Shown here: one piece after another, positions 1-11,501 of the stretch | Layout of the letters: each line of letters starts with the position of its first letter | How positions within the stretch are numbered: position 1 is the stretch's first letter | Assembly (NCBI RefSeq): GCF_019925205.1 | Contig: NW_026869896.1 | Coordinates: forward strand, 2,542,001 to 2,606,000 | Reading direction: 5' to 3' | DNA from: Metopolophium dirhodum | Taxonomy: Eukaryota; Arthropoda; Insecta; Hemiptera; Aphididae | DNA length: 64,000 nt | Notes under the pieces: model-generated | What the model was told of the DNA's origin: nothing | What the model saw: only the letters and a program-made list of their open reading frames with translations | Databases searched by the model: none | Made by a program: the position numbers and the translations under genes

Positions 1-1129
1 TCTTATTCATCAACATATTATGTTTTTTTTTAATTTGAAATGATGTACCCCAACATTGAATAATGTTAATATGAACGTAATTATTGATTTCTTAATTCTA
101 GTTTTGGGTTCAACTAATCTATCTATAGGTGACTAATGTATTTGAGACTGTCTGAAGTCTTATTCGTAAACAAATTATGTTTTTTTTTAATTTGAAATGA
201 TGTACACCAACAATGGAAATGTTAATATCAAAGTATTTATTGAGTTCTAAATTCTAGTCTGCAGATCATCTAGTTAATGTATAGTGGATAAATGTATTTG
301 CAATTGTCTGAAGTCTTATTCAACAACAACTTATGTGTTTTTTTTATTTGAAATGATTTACTCCATCAATGAAAAATATTAATATAAGCGTAATTATTGA
401 GTTTTAAATTCTAGTCTGCAGATCATCTAGTTAATGTATAGTGGATAAATGTATTTGCAATTGTCTGAAGTCTTATTCGTCAAGATATTATGTTTTTTTT
501 TAATTTGAAATGATGTACACCAACAATGGAAATGTTAATATCTCCGTAATTATTGACTTCTAAATTCTAGTTTTCTGATCATCTAGTTAATTTTTAGTGG
601 ATAAATGTATTTGCAATTGTCTGAAGTCTTATTCAACAACAACTTATGTGTTTTTTTTATTTGAAATGATTTACTCCATCAATGAAAAATATTAATATAA
701 GCGGAATTATTGAGTTTTAAATTCTAGTTCGCACATCATCTAGTTAATGTATAGTGGATAAATGTATTTGCAATTGTCTGAAGTCTTATTCGTCAAGATA
801 TTATGTTTTTTTTTAATTTGAAATGATGTACCCCAACGTTGAATAATGTTAATATGAACGTAATTATTGATTTTTAATTTCTAGTTTTGGGTTCAACTAA
901 TCTATCTATAGGTGACTAATGTATCTACAATTGTCTGAAGTCTTATTCGTCAACAAATTATGTTTTTTTTAATTTGAAATGATGTACCGCAACAATGAAA
1001 AATATTAATATCAGCGGAATTATTGATTTTTAAATTCTAGTTTTGGGTTCAACTAATCTATATATAGGTGACAAATGTATCTACAATTGTCTGAAGTCTT
1101 ATTCGTCAACAAATTATGTTTTTTTTTAA

Positions 1130-1143
1130 TTTGAAATGATGTA
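1130..1143 (+). other. Conserved box TTTGAAATGATGTA (first clear example)
   Basis: This 14-bp stretch directly after the T tract is among the best-kept parts of the monomer across the window. Common single-base variants are GAAATTATGTA, GAAATGACGTA, GAAATAATGTA and GAAATGATTTA. The TTA-rich short monomers (class B) lack it altogether. Conservation amid variable flanks could reflect protein binding or simply the age of the variants; no known binding motif is recognised. Confidence 0.6.
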
Positions 1144-1189
1144 CCCCAACAATGAAAAATATTAATATAAGCGTAATTATTGAGTTTTA

Positions 1190-1197
1190 AATTCTAG
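1190..1197 (+). other. Hinge AATTCTAG between left and right half-monomers
   Basis: AATTCTAG recurs in nearly every monomer of all length classes. Sequence types on its left and right are combined in many ways, so it marks the point where mosaic monomers change type. Rare variants seen are AATTCTAT, AATACTAG, AATTTTAG, AGTTCTAG and AATTCTAA, plus AATTTAAG at 23,119-23,126. Confidence 0.65.
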
Positions 1198-1245
1198 TTT
1201 TGGGTTCAACTAATCTATCTATAGCTGACTAATGTATTTGCAGTT

Positions 1246-1255
1246 GACTAAAGTC
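1246..1255. other. Dyad GACTAAAGTC (GACT-AA-AGTC)
   Basis: GACT and AGTC form an inverted repeat around AA at the monomer joint, in monomers where TTGTCTGAAGTC has become TTGACTAAAGTC. It is frequent before class B monomers and before CTCATTCATCAAC monomers. It is too short to be called a functional site. Confidence 0.55.
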
Positions 1256-1380
1256 TTATTCAACAACAATTTATGTATTATTATTATTTATTTATATATT
1301 AATTATTGATTTTTAAATTCTAGTTTTGGGTTTCAACTAATCTATCCATAGGTGACTAATGTATTTGAGATTGTCTGAAG
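1254..1380 (+). repeat. Class B short monomer (127 bp, TTA-rich centre)
   Basis: This starts like the CAACAACAA-type monomers, but the T tract, the TTTGAAATGATGTA box and the CCCCAACAATG region are replaced by TATTATTATTATTTATTTAT followed by ATATTAATTATTG. The hinge and right half are normal. The net loss is about 30 bp. In the copies I checked, class B is followed by the GGGTTCAAC or GGGTTTCAAC right half, so this pairing looks fixed. Many copies are spread over the array, including near 9,125, 10,028, 12,299, 39,574, 53,827 and 63,280. Confidence 0.88.
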
Positions 1381-1844
1381 TCTTATTCGTCAACAAATTA
1401 TGTTTTTTTTTAATTTTAAATGATGTACACCAACAATGGAAATGTTAATATCAAAGTATTTATTGAGTTCTAAATTCTAGTTTTGCGTACAACTAATCTA
1501 TCTATAGGTGACTAATGTATTTGCAATTAACATAAGTCTCATTCATCAACTTATTATGTTTTTTATAAATTTGAAATTATGTAACCCAAGACTAAAAAAT
1601 GTTCATATAAGCGTTAATATTGAGTTCTAAATTCTAGTTTTCTGAACATCTAGTTAATTTATAGTAGATAAATGTATTTGTAATTGTCTGAAGTCTTAAT
1701 CGTCGATAAATAATATTTTTTTTTAATTTGAAATGATGTACCCCAACAATGAATAATGTTAATATTTACGTAATAATTGAGTTCTAAATTCTAGTTTTTC
1801 TGATCATCTAGATAATGTATAGTGGATAAATGTGTTTGCAATTG

Positions 1845-2112
1845 TCTGATGTTTTTTTTAATTTGAAATGATGTACACCAAAAATGGAAATGTTAATATC
1901 AAAGTATTTATTGAGTTCTAAATTCTAGTTTATCTGATCATCTAGTAAATGTATAGTGGATAAATGTGTTTGCAATTGTCTGATGTTTTTTTTTAATTTG
2001 AAATGATGTACACCAAAAATGGAAATGTTAACATCAAAGTATTTATTGACTTCTAAATTCTAGTTTTGCGTACAACTAATCTATCTATAGTTGACTATTG
2101 TATTTGCAATTG
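1845..2112 (+). repeat. Two class C short monomers in tandem (134 bp each)
   Basis: Phase marker TCTG at 1,845, 1,979 and 2,113 gives two 134-bp monomers. In both, GTCTGA runs straight into TGTTTTTTTT, so 22 bp of the TCTTATTC block and its variable neighbour are missing. The left half is of the ACACCAAAAATGG type. Class C is usually preceded by AAATGTGTTTGCAATT and usually followed by GCGTACAACTA or ATCTGATCATCTAG. Later examples stand alone or paired, for instance at 8,838, 12,890, 26,308, 28,878 and 50,960. Confidence 0.88.
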
Positions 2113-2337
2113 TCTGAAGTCTTATTCATCAACATATTATGTTTTTTTTTAATTTGAAATGATGTACACCAACAATGGAAATGTTAATATCAAAGTATTC
2201 ATTGACTTCTAAATTCTATTTTTCTGATCATCTAGTTAATGTATAGTGGATAAATGTATTTTCAATTGTCTGAAGTCTTATTCATCAACATATTATGCTT
2301 TTTTTTAATTTGAAATGATGTACCCCAACAATGAATA

Positions 2338-2353
2338 ACGTTAATATTAACGT
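2338..2353. other. 16-bp perfect palindrome ACGTTAATATTAACGT
   Basis: The sequence equals its own reverse complement. It lies in the variable part of the GCTTTTTTT-type left half. Further exact copies lie at 4,020-4,035 and 8,282-8,297, and many more in the same monomer type. Other monomer types carry decayed versions at the same place (AATGTTAATATTTACG, AATGTTAATATTAACA), so the perfect dyad belongs to one subfamily. Confidence 0.9.
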
Positions 2354-5300
2354 AATTATTGATTTTTAAATTCTAGTTTTGGGTTCAACTAATCTATATA
2401 TAGGTGACTAATGTATCTACAATTGTCTGAAGTCTTATTCGTCAACAAATTATGTTTTTTTTTTAATTTGAAATGATGTACCCCAACAATGAAAAATATT
2501 AATATAAGCGTAATTATTGATTTTTAAATTCTAGTTTTGGGTTTCAACTAATCTATCTATATGTGACCAATGTATTTGCGATTGTCTGAAGTCTTATTCG
2601 TCAACAAATTAGGTTTTTTATAAATTTGAAATGATGTAACCCAAGACTAAAAAATGTTCATATAAGCGTTAATATTGAGTTCTAAATTCTAGTTTTCTGA
2701 TCATGTAGTTTATGTATAGTGGATAAATGTGTTTGCTATTGTCTGAAGTCTTATTCATCAACATATTATGTTTTTTTTTAATTTTAAATGATGTACACCA
2801 ACAATGGAAATGTTAATATCAAAGTATTTATTGAGTTCTAAATTCTAGTTTTGCGTACAACTAATCTATCTATAGGTGACTAATGTATTTGCAATTAACA
2901 TAAGTCTCATTCATCAACTTATTATGTTTTTTATAAATTTGAAATTATGTAACCCAAGACTAAAAAATGTTCATATAAGCGTTAATATTGAGTTCTAAAT
3001 TCTAGTTTTCTGAACATCTAGTTAATTTATAGTAGATAAATGTATTTGTAATTGTCTGAAGTCTTAATCGTCGATAAATAATATTTTTTTTTAATTTGAA
3101 ATGATGTACCCCAACAATGAATAATGTTAATATTTACGTAATAATTGAGTTCTAAATTCTAGTTTTTCTGATCATCTAGATAATGTATAGTGGATAAATG
3201 TGTTTGCAATTGTCTGATGTTTTTTTTAATTTGAAATGATGTACACCAAAAATGGAAATGTTAATATCAAAGTATTTATTGAGTTCTAAATTCTAGTTTA
3301 TCTGATCATCTAGTTAATGTATAGTGGATAAATGTATTTGCAACTGTCTGAAGTCTTATTCGTCAACAAATTATGTTTTTTTTTAATTTGAAATGACGTA
3401 CCGCAACAATGAAAAATATTAATATAAGCGGAATTATTGAGTTTTAAATTCTAGTTCGCACATCATCTAGTTAATGTATAGTGGATAAATGTATTTGCAA
3501 TTGTCTGAAGTCTTATTCGTCAAGATATTATGTTTTTTTTTAATTTGAAATGATGTACACCAACAATGGAAATGTTAATATCAAAGTATTTATTGAGTTC
3601 TAAATTCTAGTTTATCTGATCATCTAGTAAATGTATAGTGGATAAATGTGTTTGCAATTGTCTGATGTTTTTTTTTAATTTGAAATGATGTACACCAAAA
3701 ATGGAAATGTTAATATCAAAGTATTTATTGACTTCTAAATTCTAGTTTTGCGTACAACTAATCTATCTATAGTTGACTATTGTATTTGCAATTGTCTGAA
3801 GTCTTATTCATCAACATATTATGTTTTTTTTTAATTTGAAATGATGTACACCAACGATGGAAATGTTAATATCAAAGTATTCATTGACTTCTAAATTCTA
3901 TTTTTCTGATCATCTAGTTAATGTATAGTGGATAAATGTATTTTCAATTGTCTGAAGTCTTATTCATCAACATATTATGCTTTTTTTTAATTTGAAATGA
4001 TGTACCCCAACAATGAATAACGTTAATATTAACGTAATTATTGATTTTTAAATTCTAGTTTTGGGTTCAACTAATCTATATATAGGTGACTAATGTATCT
4101 ACAATTGTCTGAAGTCTTATTCGTCAACAAATTATGTTTTTTTTTTAATTTGAAATGATGTACCCCAACAATGAAAAATATTAATATAAGCGTAATTATT
4201 GATTTTTAAATTCTAGTTTTGGGTTTCAACTAATCTATCTATATGTGACCAATGTATTTGCGATTGTCTGAAGTCTTATTCGTCAACAAATTAGGTTTTT
4301 TATAAATTTGAAATGATGTAACCCAAGACTAAAAAATGTTCATATAAGCGTTAATATTGAGTTCTAAATTCTAGTTTTCTGATCATGTAGTTTATGTATA
4401 GTGGATAAATGTGTTTGCTATTGTCTGAAGTCTTATTCATCAACATATTATGTTTTTTTTTAATTTGAAATAATGTACACCAACAATGGAAATGTTAATA
4501 TCAAAGTATTTATTGACTTCTAAATTCTAGTTATCTGATCATCTAGTTAATGTATAGTGGATAAATGTATTTGCAACTGTCTGAAGTCTTATTCGTCAAC
4601 AAATTATGTTTTTTTTTAATTTGAAATGACGTACCGCAACAATGAAAAATATTAATATAAGCGGAATTATTGAGTTTTAAATTCTAGTTCGCACATCATC
4701 TAGTTAATGTATAGTGGATAAATGTATTTGCAATTGTCTGAAGTCTTATTCGTCAAGATATTATGTTTTTTTTTAATTTGAAATGATTTACTCCATCAAT
4801 GAAAAATATTAATATAAGCGTAATTATTGAGTTTTAAATTCTAGTCTGCAGATCATCTAGTTAATGTATAGTGGATAAATGTATTTGCAATTGTCTGAAG
4901 TCTTATTCATCAACATATTATGTTTTTTTTTTAATTTGAAATGATGTACGCCAACATTGAATAATGTTAATATGAACGTAATTATTGATTTTTAATTTCT
5001 AGTTTTGGGTTCAACTAATCTATCTATAGGTGACTAATGTATCTACAATTGTCTGAAGTCTTATTCGTCAACAAATTATGTTTTTTTTTAATTTGAAATG
5101 ATGTACCGCAACAATGAAAAATATTATTATCAGCGGAATTATTGAGTTTTAAATTCTAGTTCGCACATCATCTAGTTAATGTATAGTGGATAAATGTATT
5201 TGCAATTGTCTGAAGTCTTATTCGTCAAGATATTATGTTTTTTTTTAATTTGAAATGATGTACACCAACAATGGAAATGTTAATATCAAAGTATTCATTG

Positions 5301-6067
5301 ACTTCTAAATTCTATTTTTCTGATCATCTAGTTAATGTATAGTGGATAAATGTATTTGAGATTGTCTGAAGTCTTATTCGTCAACAAATTATGTTTTTTT
5401 TTAATTTGAAATGATGTACACCAACAATGGAAATGTTAATATCAAAGTATTTATTGAGTTCTAAATTCTAGTTTTGCGTACAACTAATCTATCTATAGGT
5501 GACTAATGTATTTGCAATTAACTAAAGTCTCATTCATCAACTTATTATGTTTTTTATAAATTTGAAATTATGTAACCCAAGACTAAAAAATGTTCATATA
5601 AGCGTTAATATTGAGTTCTTAATTCTAGTTTTCTGAACATCTAGTTAATTTATAGTAGATAAATGTATTTGCAATTGTCTGAAGTCTTAATCGTCGATAA
5701 ATAATATTTTTTTTTAATTTGAAATGATGTACCCCAACAATGAATAATGTTAATATTTACGTAATAATTGAGTTCTAAATTCTAGTTTTTCTGATCATCT
5801 AGATAATGTATAGTGGATAAATGTGTTTGCAATTGTCTGATGTTTTTTTTAATTTGAAATGATGTACACCAAAAATGGAAATGTTAATATCAAAGTATTT
5901 ATTGAGTTCTAAATTCTAGTTTATCTGATCATCTAGTAAATGTATAGTGGATAAATGTGTTAGCAATTGTCTGATGTTTTTTTTTAATTTGAAATGATGT
6001 ACACCAAAAATGGAAATGTTAATATCAAAGTATTTATTGACTTCTAAATTCTAGTTTTGCGTACAAC

Positions 6068-6077
6068 TAGATATCTA
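6068..6077. other. 10-bp palindrome TAGATATCTA in a right-half subtype
   Basis: GCGTACAACTAATCTATC has become GCGTACAACTAGATATC, a loss of a few bases that creates TAGATATCTA with a GATATC core. The subtype is also present near 9,070, 10,718, 12,989, 15,731, 26,545, 29,115, 34,411, 37,738, 38,145 and 46,361 and marks a HOR position. Confidence 0.7.
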
Positions 6078-6580
6078 TAGTTGACTAATGTATTTGCAAT
6101 TGACTAAAGTCTCATTCATCAACTTATTATGTTTTTTATAAATTTAAAATTATGTACCCCAAGACTAAAAAATGTTCATATAAGCGTTAATATTGAGTTC
6201 TAAATTCTAGTTTTCTGATCATGTAGTTTATGTATAGTGGATAAATGTATTTGCAACTGTCTGAAGTCTTATTCGTCAACAAATTATGTTTTTTTTTAAT
6301 TTGAAATGATGTACCCCAACAATAAAAAATATTAATATAAGCTTAATTATTGAGTTTTAAATTCTAGTTCGCACATCATCTAGTTAATGTCTAGTGGATA
6401 AATGTATTTGCAACTGTCTGAAGTCTTATTCGTCAACAAATTATGTTTTTTTTTAATTTGAAATGATGTACCCCAACAATAAAAAATATTAATATAAGCT
6501 TAATTATTGAGTTTTAAATTCTAGTTCGCACATCATCTAGTTAATGTATAGTGGATAAATGTATTTGCAATTGTCTGAAG

Positions 6581-6833
6581 TCTTATTCAACAACAATTTA
6601 TGTATTATTATTATTTATTTATATATTAATTATTGATTTTTAAATTCTAGTTTTGGGTTCAACTAATCTATCTATAGGTGACTAATGTATTTGAGATTGT
6701 CTGAAGTCTTATTCAACAACAATTTATGTATAATTATTATTTATTTATATATTAATTATTGGTTTTTAAATTCTAGTTTTGGGTTTCAACTTATCTATCT
6801 ATATGTGACCAATGTATTTGCGATTGTCTGAAG
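6581..6833 (+). repeat. Two class B monomers in tandem (126 + 127 bp)
   Basis: Two TTA-rich short monomers lie directly next to each other, with phase markers at 6,581, 6,707 and 6,834. The second has TATAATTATTATTTATTTAT and reads ATTATTGG rather than ATTATTGA. The pair recurs as a pair near 17,156-17,408, 39,574, 42,941, 47,947, 55,480, 60,580 and 63,280, so it has been multiplied as a dimer. Confidence 0.85.
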
Positions 6834-7007
6834 TCTTATTCAACAACAACTTATGTGTTTTTTTTATTTGAAATGATTTACCCCATCAATGAAAAATTTT
6901 AATATTATCGTAATAATTGAGTTCTAAATTCTAGTTTCCTGAAGGTCTAGTAAATTTATAGTGGATAAATGTATTTGCAATTGTCTGAAGTCTTATTCAT
7001 CAACATA

Positions 7008-7020
7008 TTTTTTTTTTTTT
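7008..7020 (+). repeat. T13 homopolymer variant of the T tract
   Basis: In one monomer type the ATG before the T tract is lost, and CAACATA runs into 13 consecutive T. The same type recurs near 17,584, 35,679, 40,000, 43,363, 49,282, 50,828 and 52,905. Usual tracts are T8-T9. Confidence 0.8.
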
Positions 7021-9230
7021 AATTTGAAATGATGTACACCAACAATGGAAATGTTAATATCAAAGTATTTATTGAGTTCTAAATTCTAGATTATCTGATC
7101 ATCTAGATAATGTATAGTGGATAAATGTGTTTGCAATTGTCTGATGTTTTTTTTAATTTTAAATGATGTACACCAAAAATGGAAATGTTAATATCAAAGT
7201 ATTCATTGACTTCTAAATTCTAGTTTTCTGATCATCTAGTTAATGTATAGTGGATAAATGTATTTGCAACTGTCTGAAGTCTTATTCGTCAACAAATTAT
7301 GTTTTTTTTTAATTTGAAATGACGTACCGCAACAATGAAAAATATTAATATAAGCGGAATTATTGAGTTTTAAATTCTAGTTCGCACATCATCTAGTTAA
7401 TGTATAGTGGATAAATGTATTTGCAATTGTCTGAAGTCTTATTCGTCAAGATATTATGTTTTTTTTTAATTTGAAATGATGTACACCAACAATGGAAATG
7501 TTAATATCTCCGTAATTATTGACTTCTAAATTCTAGTTTTCTGATCATCTAGTTAATTTATAGTGGATAAATGTATTTGCAATTGTCTGAAGTCTTATTC
7601 AACAACAACTTATGTTTTTTTTTATTTGAAATGATTTACTCCATCAATGAAAAATAATAATATAAGCGTAATTATTGAGTTTTAAATTCTAGTCTGCAGA
7701 TCACCTAGTTAATGTATAGTGGATAAATGTATTTGCAATTTTCTGAAGTCTTATTCATCAACATATTCTGTTTTTTTTTTAATTTGAAATGATGTACCCC
7801 AACATTGAATAATGTTAATATGAATGTAATTATTGATTTTTAATTTCTAGTTTTGGGTTCAACTAATCTATCTATAGGTGACTAATGTATCTACAATTGT
7901 CTGAAGTCTTATTCGTCAACAAATTATGTTTTTTTTCAATTTGAAATGATGTACCGCAACAATGAAAAATATTAATATCAGCGGAATTATTGAGTTTTAA
8001 ATTCTAGTTCGCACATCATCTAGTTAATGTATAGTGGATAAATGTATTTGCAATTGTCTGAAGTCTTATTCGTCAAGATATTATGTTTTTTTTTAATTTG
8101 AAATGATGTACACCAACAATGGAAATGTTAATATCAAAGTATTCATTGACTTCTAAATTCTATTTTTCTGATCATCTAGTTAATGTATAGTGGATAAATG
8201 TATTTTCAATTGTCTGAAGTCTTATTCATCAACATATTATGCTTTTTTTTAATTTGAAATGATGTACCCCAACAATGAATAACGTTAATATTAACGTAAT
8301 TATTGATTTTTAAATTCTAGTTTTGGGTTCAACTAATCTATATATAGGTGACAAATGTATCTACAATTGTCTGAAGTCTTATTCGTCAACAAATTATGTT
8401 TTTTTTTAATTTGAAATGATGTACACCAACAATGGAAATGTTAATATCAAAGTATTTATTGAGTTCTTAATTCTAGTTTTGCGTACAACTAATCTATCTA
8501 TAGGTGACTAATGTATTTGCAATTAACTAAAGTCTCATTCATCAACTTATTATGTTTTTTATAAATTTGAAATTATGTAACCCAAGACTAAAAAATGTTC
8601 ATATAAGCGTTAATATTGAGTTCTAAATTCTAGTTTTCTGAACATCTAGTTAATTTATAGTAGATAAATGTATTTGCAATTGTCTGAAGTCTTAATCGTC
8701 GATAAATAATATTTTTTTTTAATTTGAAATGATGTACCCCAACAATGAATAATGTTAATATTTACGTAATAATTGAGTTCTAAATTCTAGTTTTTCTGAT
8801 CATCTAGATAATGTATAGTGGATAAATGTGTTTGCAATTGTCTGATGTTTTTTTTTAATTTGAAATGATGTACACCAAAAATGGAAATGTTAATATCAAA
8901 GTATTTATTGAGTTCTAAATTCTAGTTTATCTGATCATCTAGTAAATGTATAGTGGATAAATGTGTTTGCAATTGTCTGATGTTTTTTTTTAATTTGAAA
9001 TGATGTACACCAAAAATGGAAATGTTAATATCAAAGTATTTATTGACTTCTAAATTCTAGTTTTGCGTACAAATAGATATCTATAGTTGACTAATGTATT
9101 TGCAATTGACTAAAGTCTCATTCATCAACAATTTATGTATTATTATTATTTATTTATAATATATTAATTATTGGTTTTTAAATTCTAGTTTTGGGTTCAA
9201 CTAATCTATCTATAGGTGACTAATGTATTT

Positions 9231-11501
9231 GAGGTTGTCTGAAGTGTTATTCGTCAACAAATTATGTTTTTTTTTAATTTGAAATGATGTACACCAAAAA
9301 TGGAAATGTTAATATCAAAGTATTTATTGACTTCTAAATTCTAGTTTTGCGTACAACTAATCTATCTATAGTTGACTAATGTATTTGCAATTGACTAAAG
9401 TCTCATTCATCAACTTATTATGTTTTTTATAAATTTAAAATTATGTAACCCAAGACTAAAAAATGTTCATATAAGCGTTAATATTGAGTTCTAAATTCTT
9501 GTTTTCTGATCATGTAGTTTATGTATAGTGGATAAATGTGTTTGCTATTGTCTGAAGTCTTATTCATCAACATATTATGTTTTTTTTTAATTTGAAATAA
9601 TGTACACCAACAATGGAAATGTTAATATCAAAGTATTTATTGACTTCTAAATTCTAGTTTTCTGATCATCTTGTTAATGTATAGTGGATAAATGTATTTG
9701 CAACTGTCTGAAGTCTTATTCGTCAACAAATTATGTTTTTTTTTAATTTGAAATGACGTACCGCAACAATGAAAAATATTAATATAAGCGGAATTATTGA
9801 GTTTTAAATTCTAGTTCGCACATCATCTAGTTAATGTATAGTGGATAAATGTATCTACAATTGCCTGAAGTCTTATTCGTCAACAAATTATGTTTTTTTT
9901 TAATTTGAAATGATGTACCCCAACAATGAAAAATATTAATATAAGCGTAATTATTGAGTTTTAAATTCTAGTTTTGGGTTCAACTAATCTATCTATAGCT
10001 GACTAATGTATTTGCAGTTGACTAAAGTCTTATTCAACAACAATTTATGTATTATTATTATTTATTTATATATTAATTATTGATTTTTAAATTCTAGTTT
10101 TGGGTTTCAACTAATCTATCCATAGGTGACTAATGTATTTGAGATTGTCTGAAGTCTTATTCGTCAACAAATTATGTTTTTTTTTAATTTGAAATGATGT
10201 ACACCAACAATGGAAATGTTAATATCAAAGTATTTATTGAGTTCTAAATTCTAGTTTTGCGTACAACTAATCTATCTATAGGTGACTAATGTATTTGCAA
10301 TTAACTAAAGTCTCATTCATCAACTTATTATGTTTTTTATAAATTTGAAATTATGTAACCCAAGACTAAAAAATGTTCATATAAGCGTTAATATTGAGTT
10401 CTAAATTCTAGTTTTCTGAACATCTAGTTAATTTATAGTAGATAACTGTATTTGTAATTGTCTGAAGTCTTAATCGTCGATAAATAATATTTTTTTTTAA
10501 TTTGAAATGATGTACCCCAACAATGAATAATGTTAATATTTACGTAATAATTGAGTTCTAAATTCTAGTTTTTCTGATCATCTAGATAATGTATAGTGGA
10601 TAAATGTGTTTGCAATTGTCTGATGTTTTTTTTTAATTTGAAATGATGTACACCAAAAATGGAAATGTTAATATCAAAGTATTTATTGACTTCTAAATTC
10701 TAGTTTTGCGTACAACTAGATATCTATAGTTGACTAATGTATTTGCAATTGACTAAAGTCTCATTCATCAACTTATTATGTTTTTTATAAATTTAAAATT
10801 ATGTAACCCAAAACTAAAAAATGTTCATATAAGCGTTAATATTGAGTTCTAAATTCTAGTTTTCTGATCATGTTGTTTATGTATAATGGATAAATGTATT
10901 TGCATTGTCTGAAGTCTTATTCAACAAAGATTTAAGGTTTTTTTTAATTTGAAATGATTTTCCCTAATAATGAAAAATGTTAATATTAACATAATAATTG
11001 AGTTCTAAATTCTAGTTTTCTGAACATCTAGTTAATTTATAGTGGATAAATGTATTTGCAATTGTCTGAAGTCTTATTCATCAACATATTATGCTTTTTT
11101 TTAATTTGAAATGATGTACCCCAACAATGAATAACGTTAATATTAACGTAATTATTGATTTTTAAATTCTAGTTTTGGGTTTCAACTAATCTATCTATAG
11201 GTGACTAATGTATCTACAATTGTCTGAAGTCTTATTCGTCTACAAATTATATTTTTTTTTAATTTGAAATGATGTACCCCAACAATGAAAAATATTAATA
11301 TAAGCGTAATTATTGAATTTTAAATTCTAGTTCGCAGATCATCTAGTTAATGTATAGTGGATAAATGTATTTGCAATTGTCTGAACTCTTATTCAACAAC
11401 AATTTATGTATTATTATTATTTATTTATAATATATTAATTATTGGTTTTTAAATTCTAGTTTTGGGTTCAACTAATCTATCTATAGGTGACTAATGTATT
11501 T
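9231..11501. repeat. HOR-A unit 1 (2,271 bp, 15 monomers)
   Basis: The unit is defined from one GAGGTTGTCTGAAGTG marker to the next (9,231 to 11,502). The marker TCAACAAAGATTTAAGG confirms the period (10,921 to 13,192, also 2,271). The unit has 12 full-length monomers, two class B and one class C. The edges are a convention, because any rotation of the unit is equally valid. Confidence 0.88.

Larger units (their letters stand above)
1097..1253 (+). repeat. Representative full-length monomer (157 bp)
   Basis: A clean example of the full-length class. It starts with TCTTATTCGTCAACAAATTA, then a T9 tract at 1119-1127, the box TTTGAAATGATGTA at 1130-1143, a region with CCCCAACAATG and ATTAATATAAGCG, and the hinge AATTCTAG at 1190-1197. 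The right half follows, of the GGGTTCAACTAATC type, ending in TTGCAGTTGACTAAAG. The phase is arbitrary: the true functional or evolutionary start of the monomer cannot be read from a tandem array. The length is one nucleosome core plus about 10 bp. Confidence 0.93.
1..1380. repeat. Opening block with two-monomer alternation
   Basis: There are eight full-length monomers and one class B monomer. The first two (ATTGATTTCTTAATTCTAG, then TCGTAAACAAATTATG) match monomers at about 20,160-20,390, 23,260-23,500 and 48,740-48,970. From 314 to 940 the CAACAACAACTTATG type (314, 627) alternates with the CGTCAAGATATTATG type (471, 784), giving a local 313-bp dimer period. No gene is present. Confidence 0.85.
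1381..5360. repeat. Overlapping segmental tandem duplications (offsets 1,368 and 1,682 bp)
   Basis: About 550 bp at 1,395-1,946 recurs at 2,763-3,314 with offset 1,368. The two share the otherwise unseen variant CATAAGTCTC (1,531 and 2,899). About 900 bp at 1,862-2,760 recurs near 3,544-4,442 with offset 1,682, including the ACAAATTAGG monomer (2,604 and 4,286). The two duplications overlap, so the region was duplicated at least twice with different end points. The rest is ordinary satellite. Confidence 0.85.
5361..9230. repeat. Mosaic satellite block
   Basis: Full-length, class B and class C monomers occur in an order that partly repeats. The GCAATTAACTAAAG stretch recurs at 5,516 and 8,521 (offset 3,005), followed by the same run of monomer types (TTATAAATTTGAAATTATG, then TTAATCGTCGATAAATAATA, then class C). 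The part 6,240-6,990 is copied at 16,815-17,565 with offset 10,575. It contains two AACAATAAAAAATATT monomers, the class B pair and the GAAGGTCTAG monomer. No gene is present. Confidence 0.82.

Noticed and set aside
1061..1075. TATA-like strings (CTATATATAGGTG, TTTATAAATTTG) as promoters
   Set aside because: They recur in many monomers and are expected in DNA of about 75% A+T. No downstream gene exists. Low-level satellite transcription cannot be judged from sequence.
1097..1120. CENP-B-box-like motif starting at TTCGTCAAC
   Set aside because: Only TTCG matches. The required downstream CGGG half is absent from the monomers read; CGG occurs only as AGCGGAATT.
1119..1127. T tracts as terminators or as tails of retroposed elements
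   Set aside because: They occur at fixed phase in nearly every monomer, with no stem before them and no target-site duplications around them. They are part of the repeat unit.
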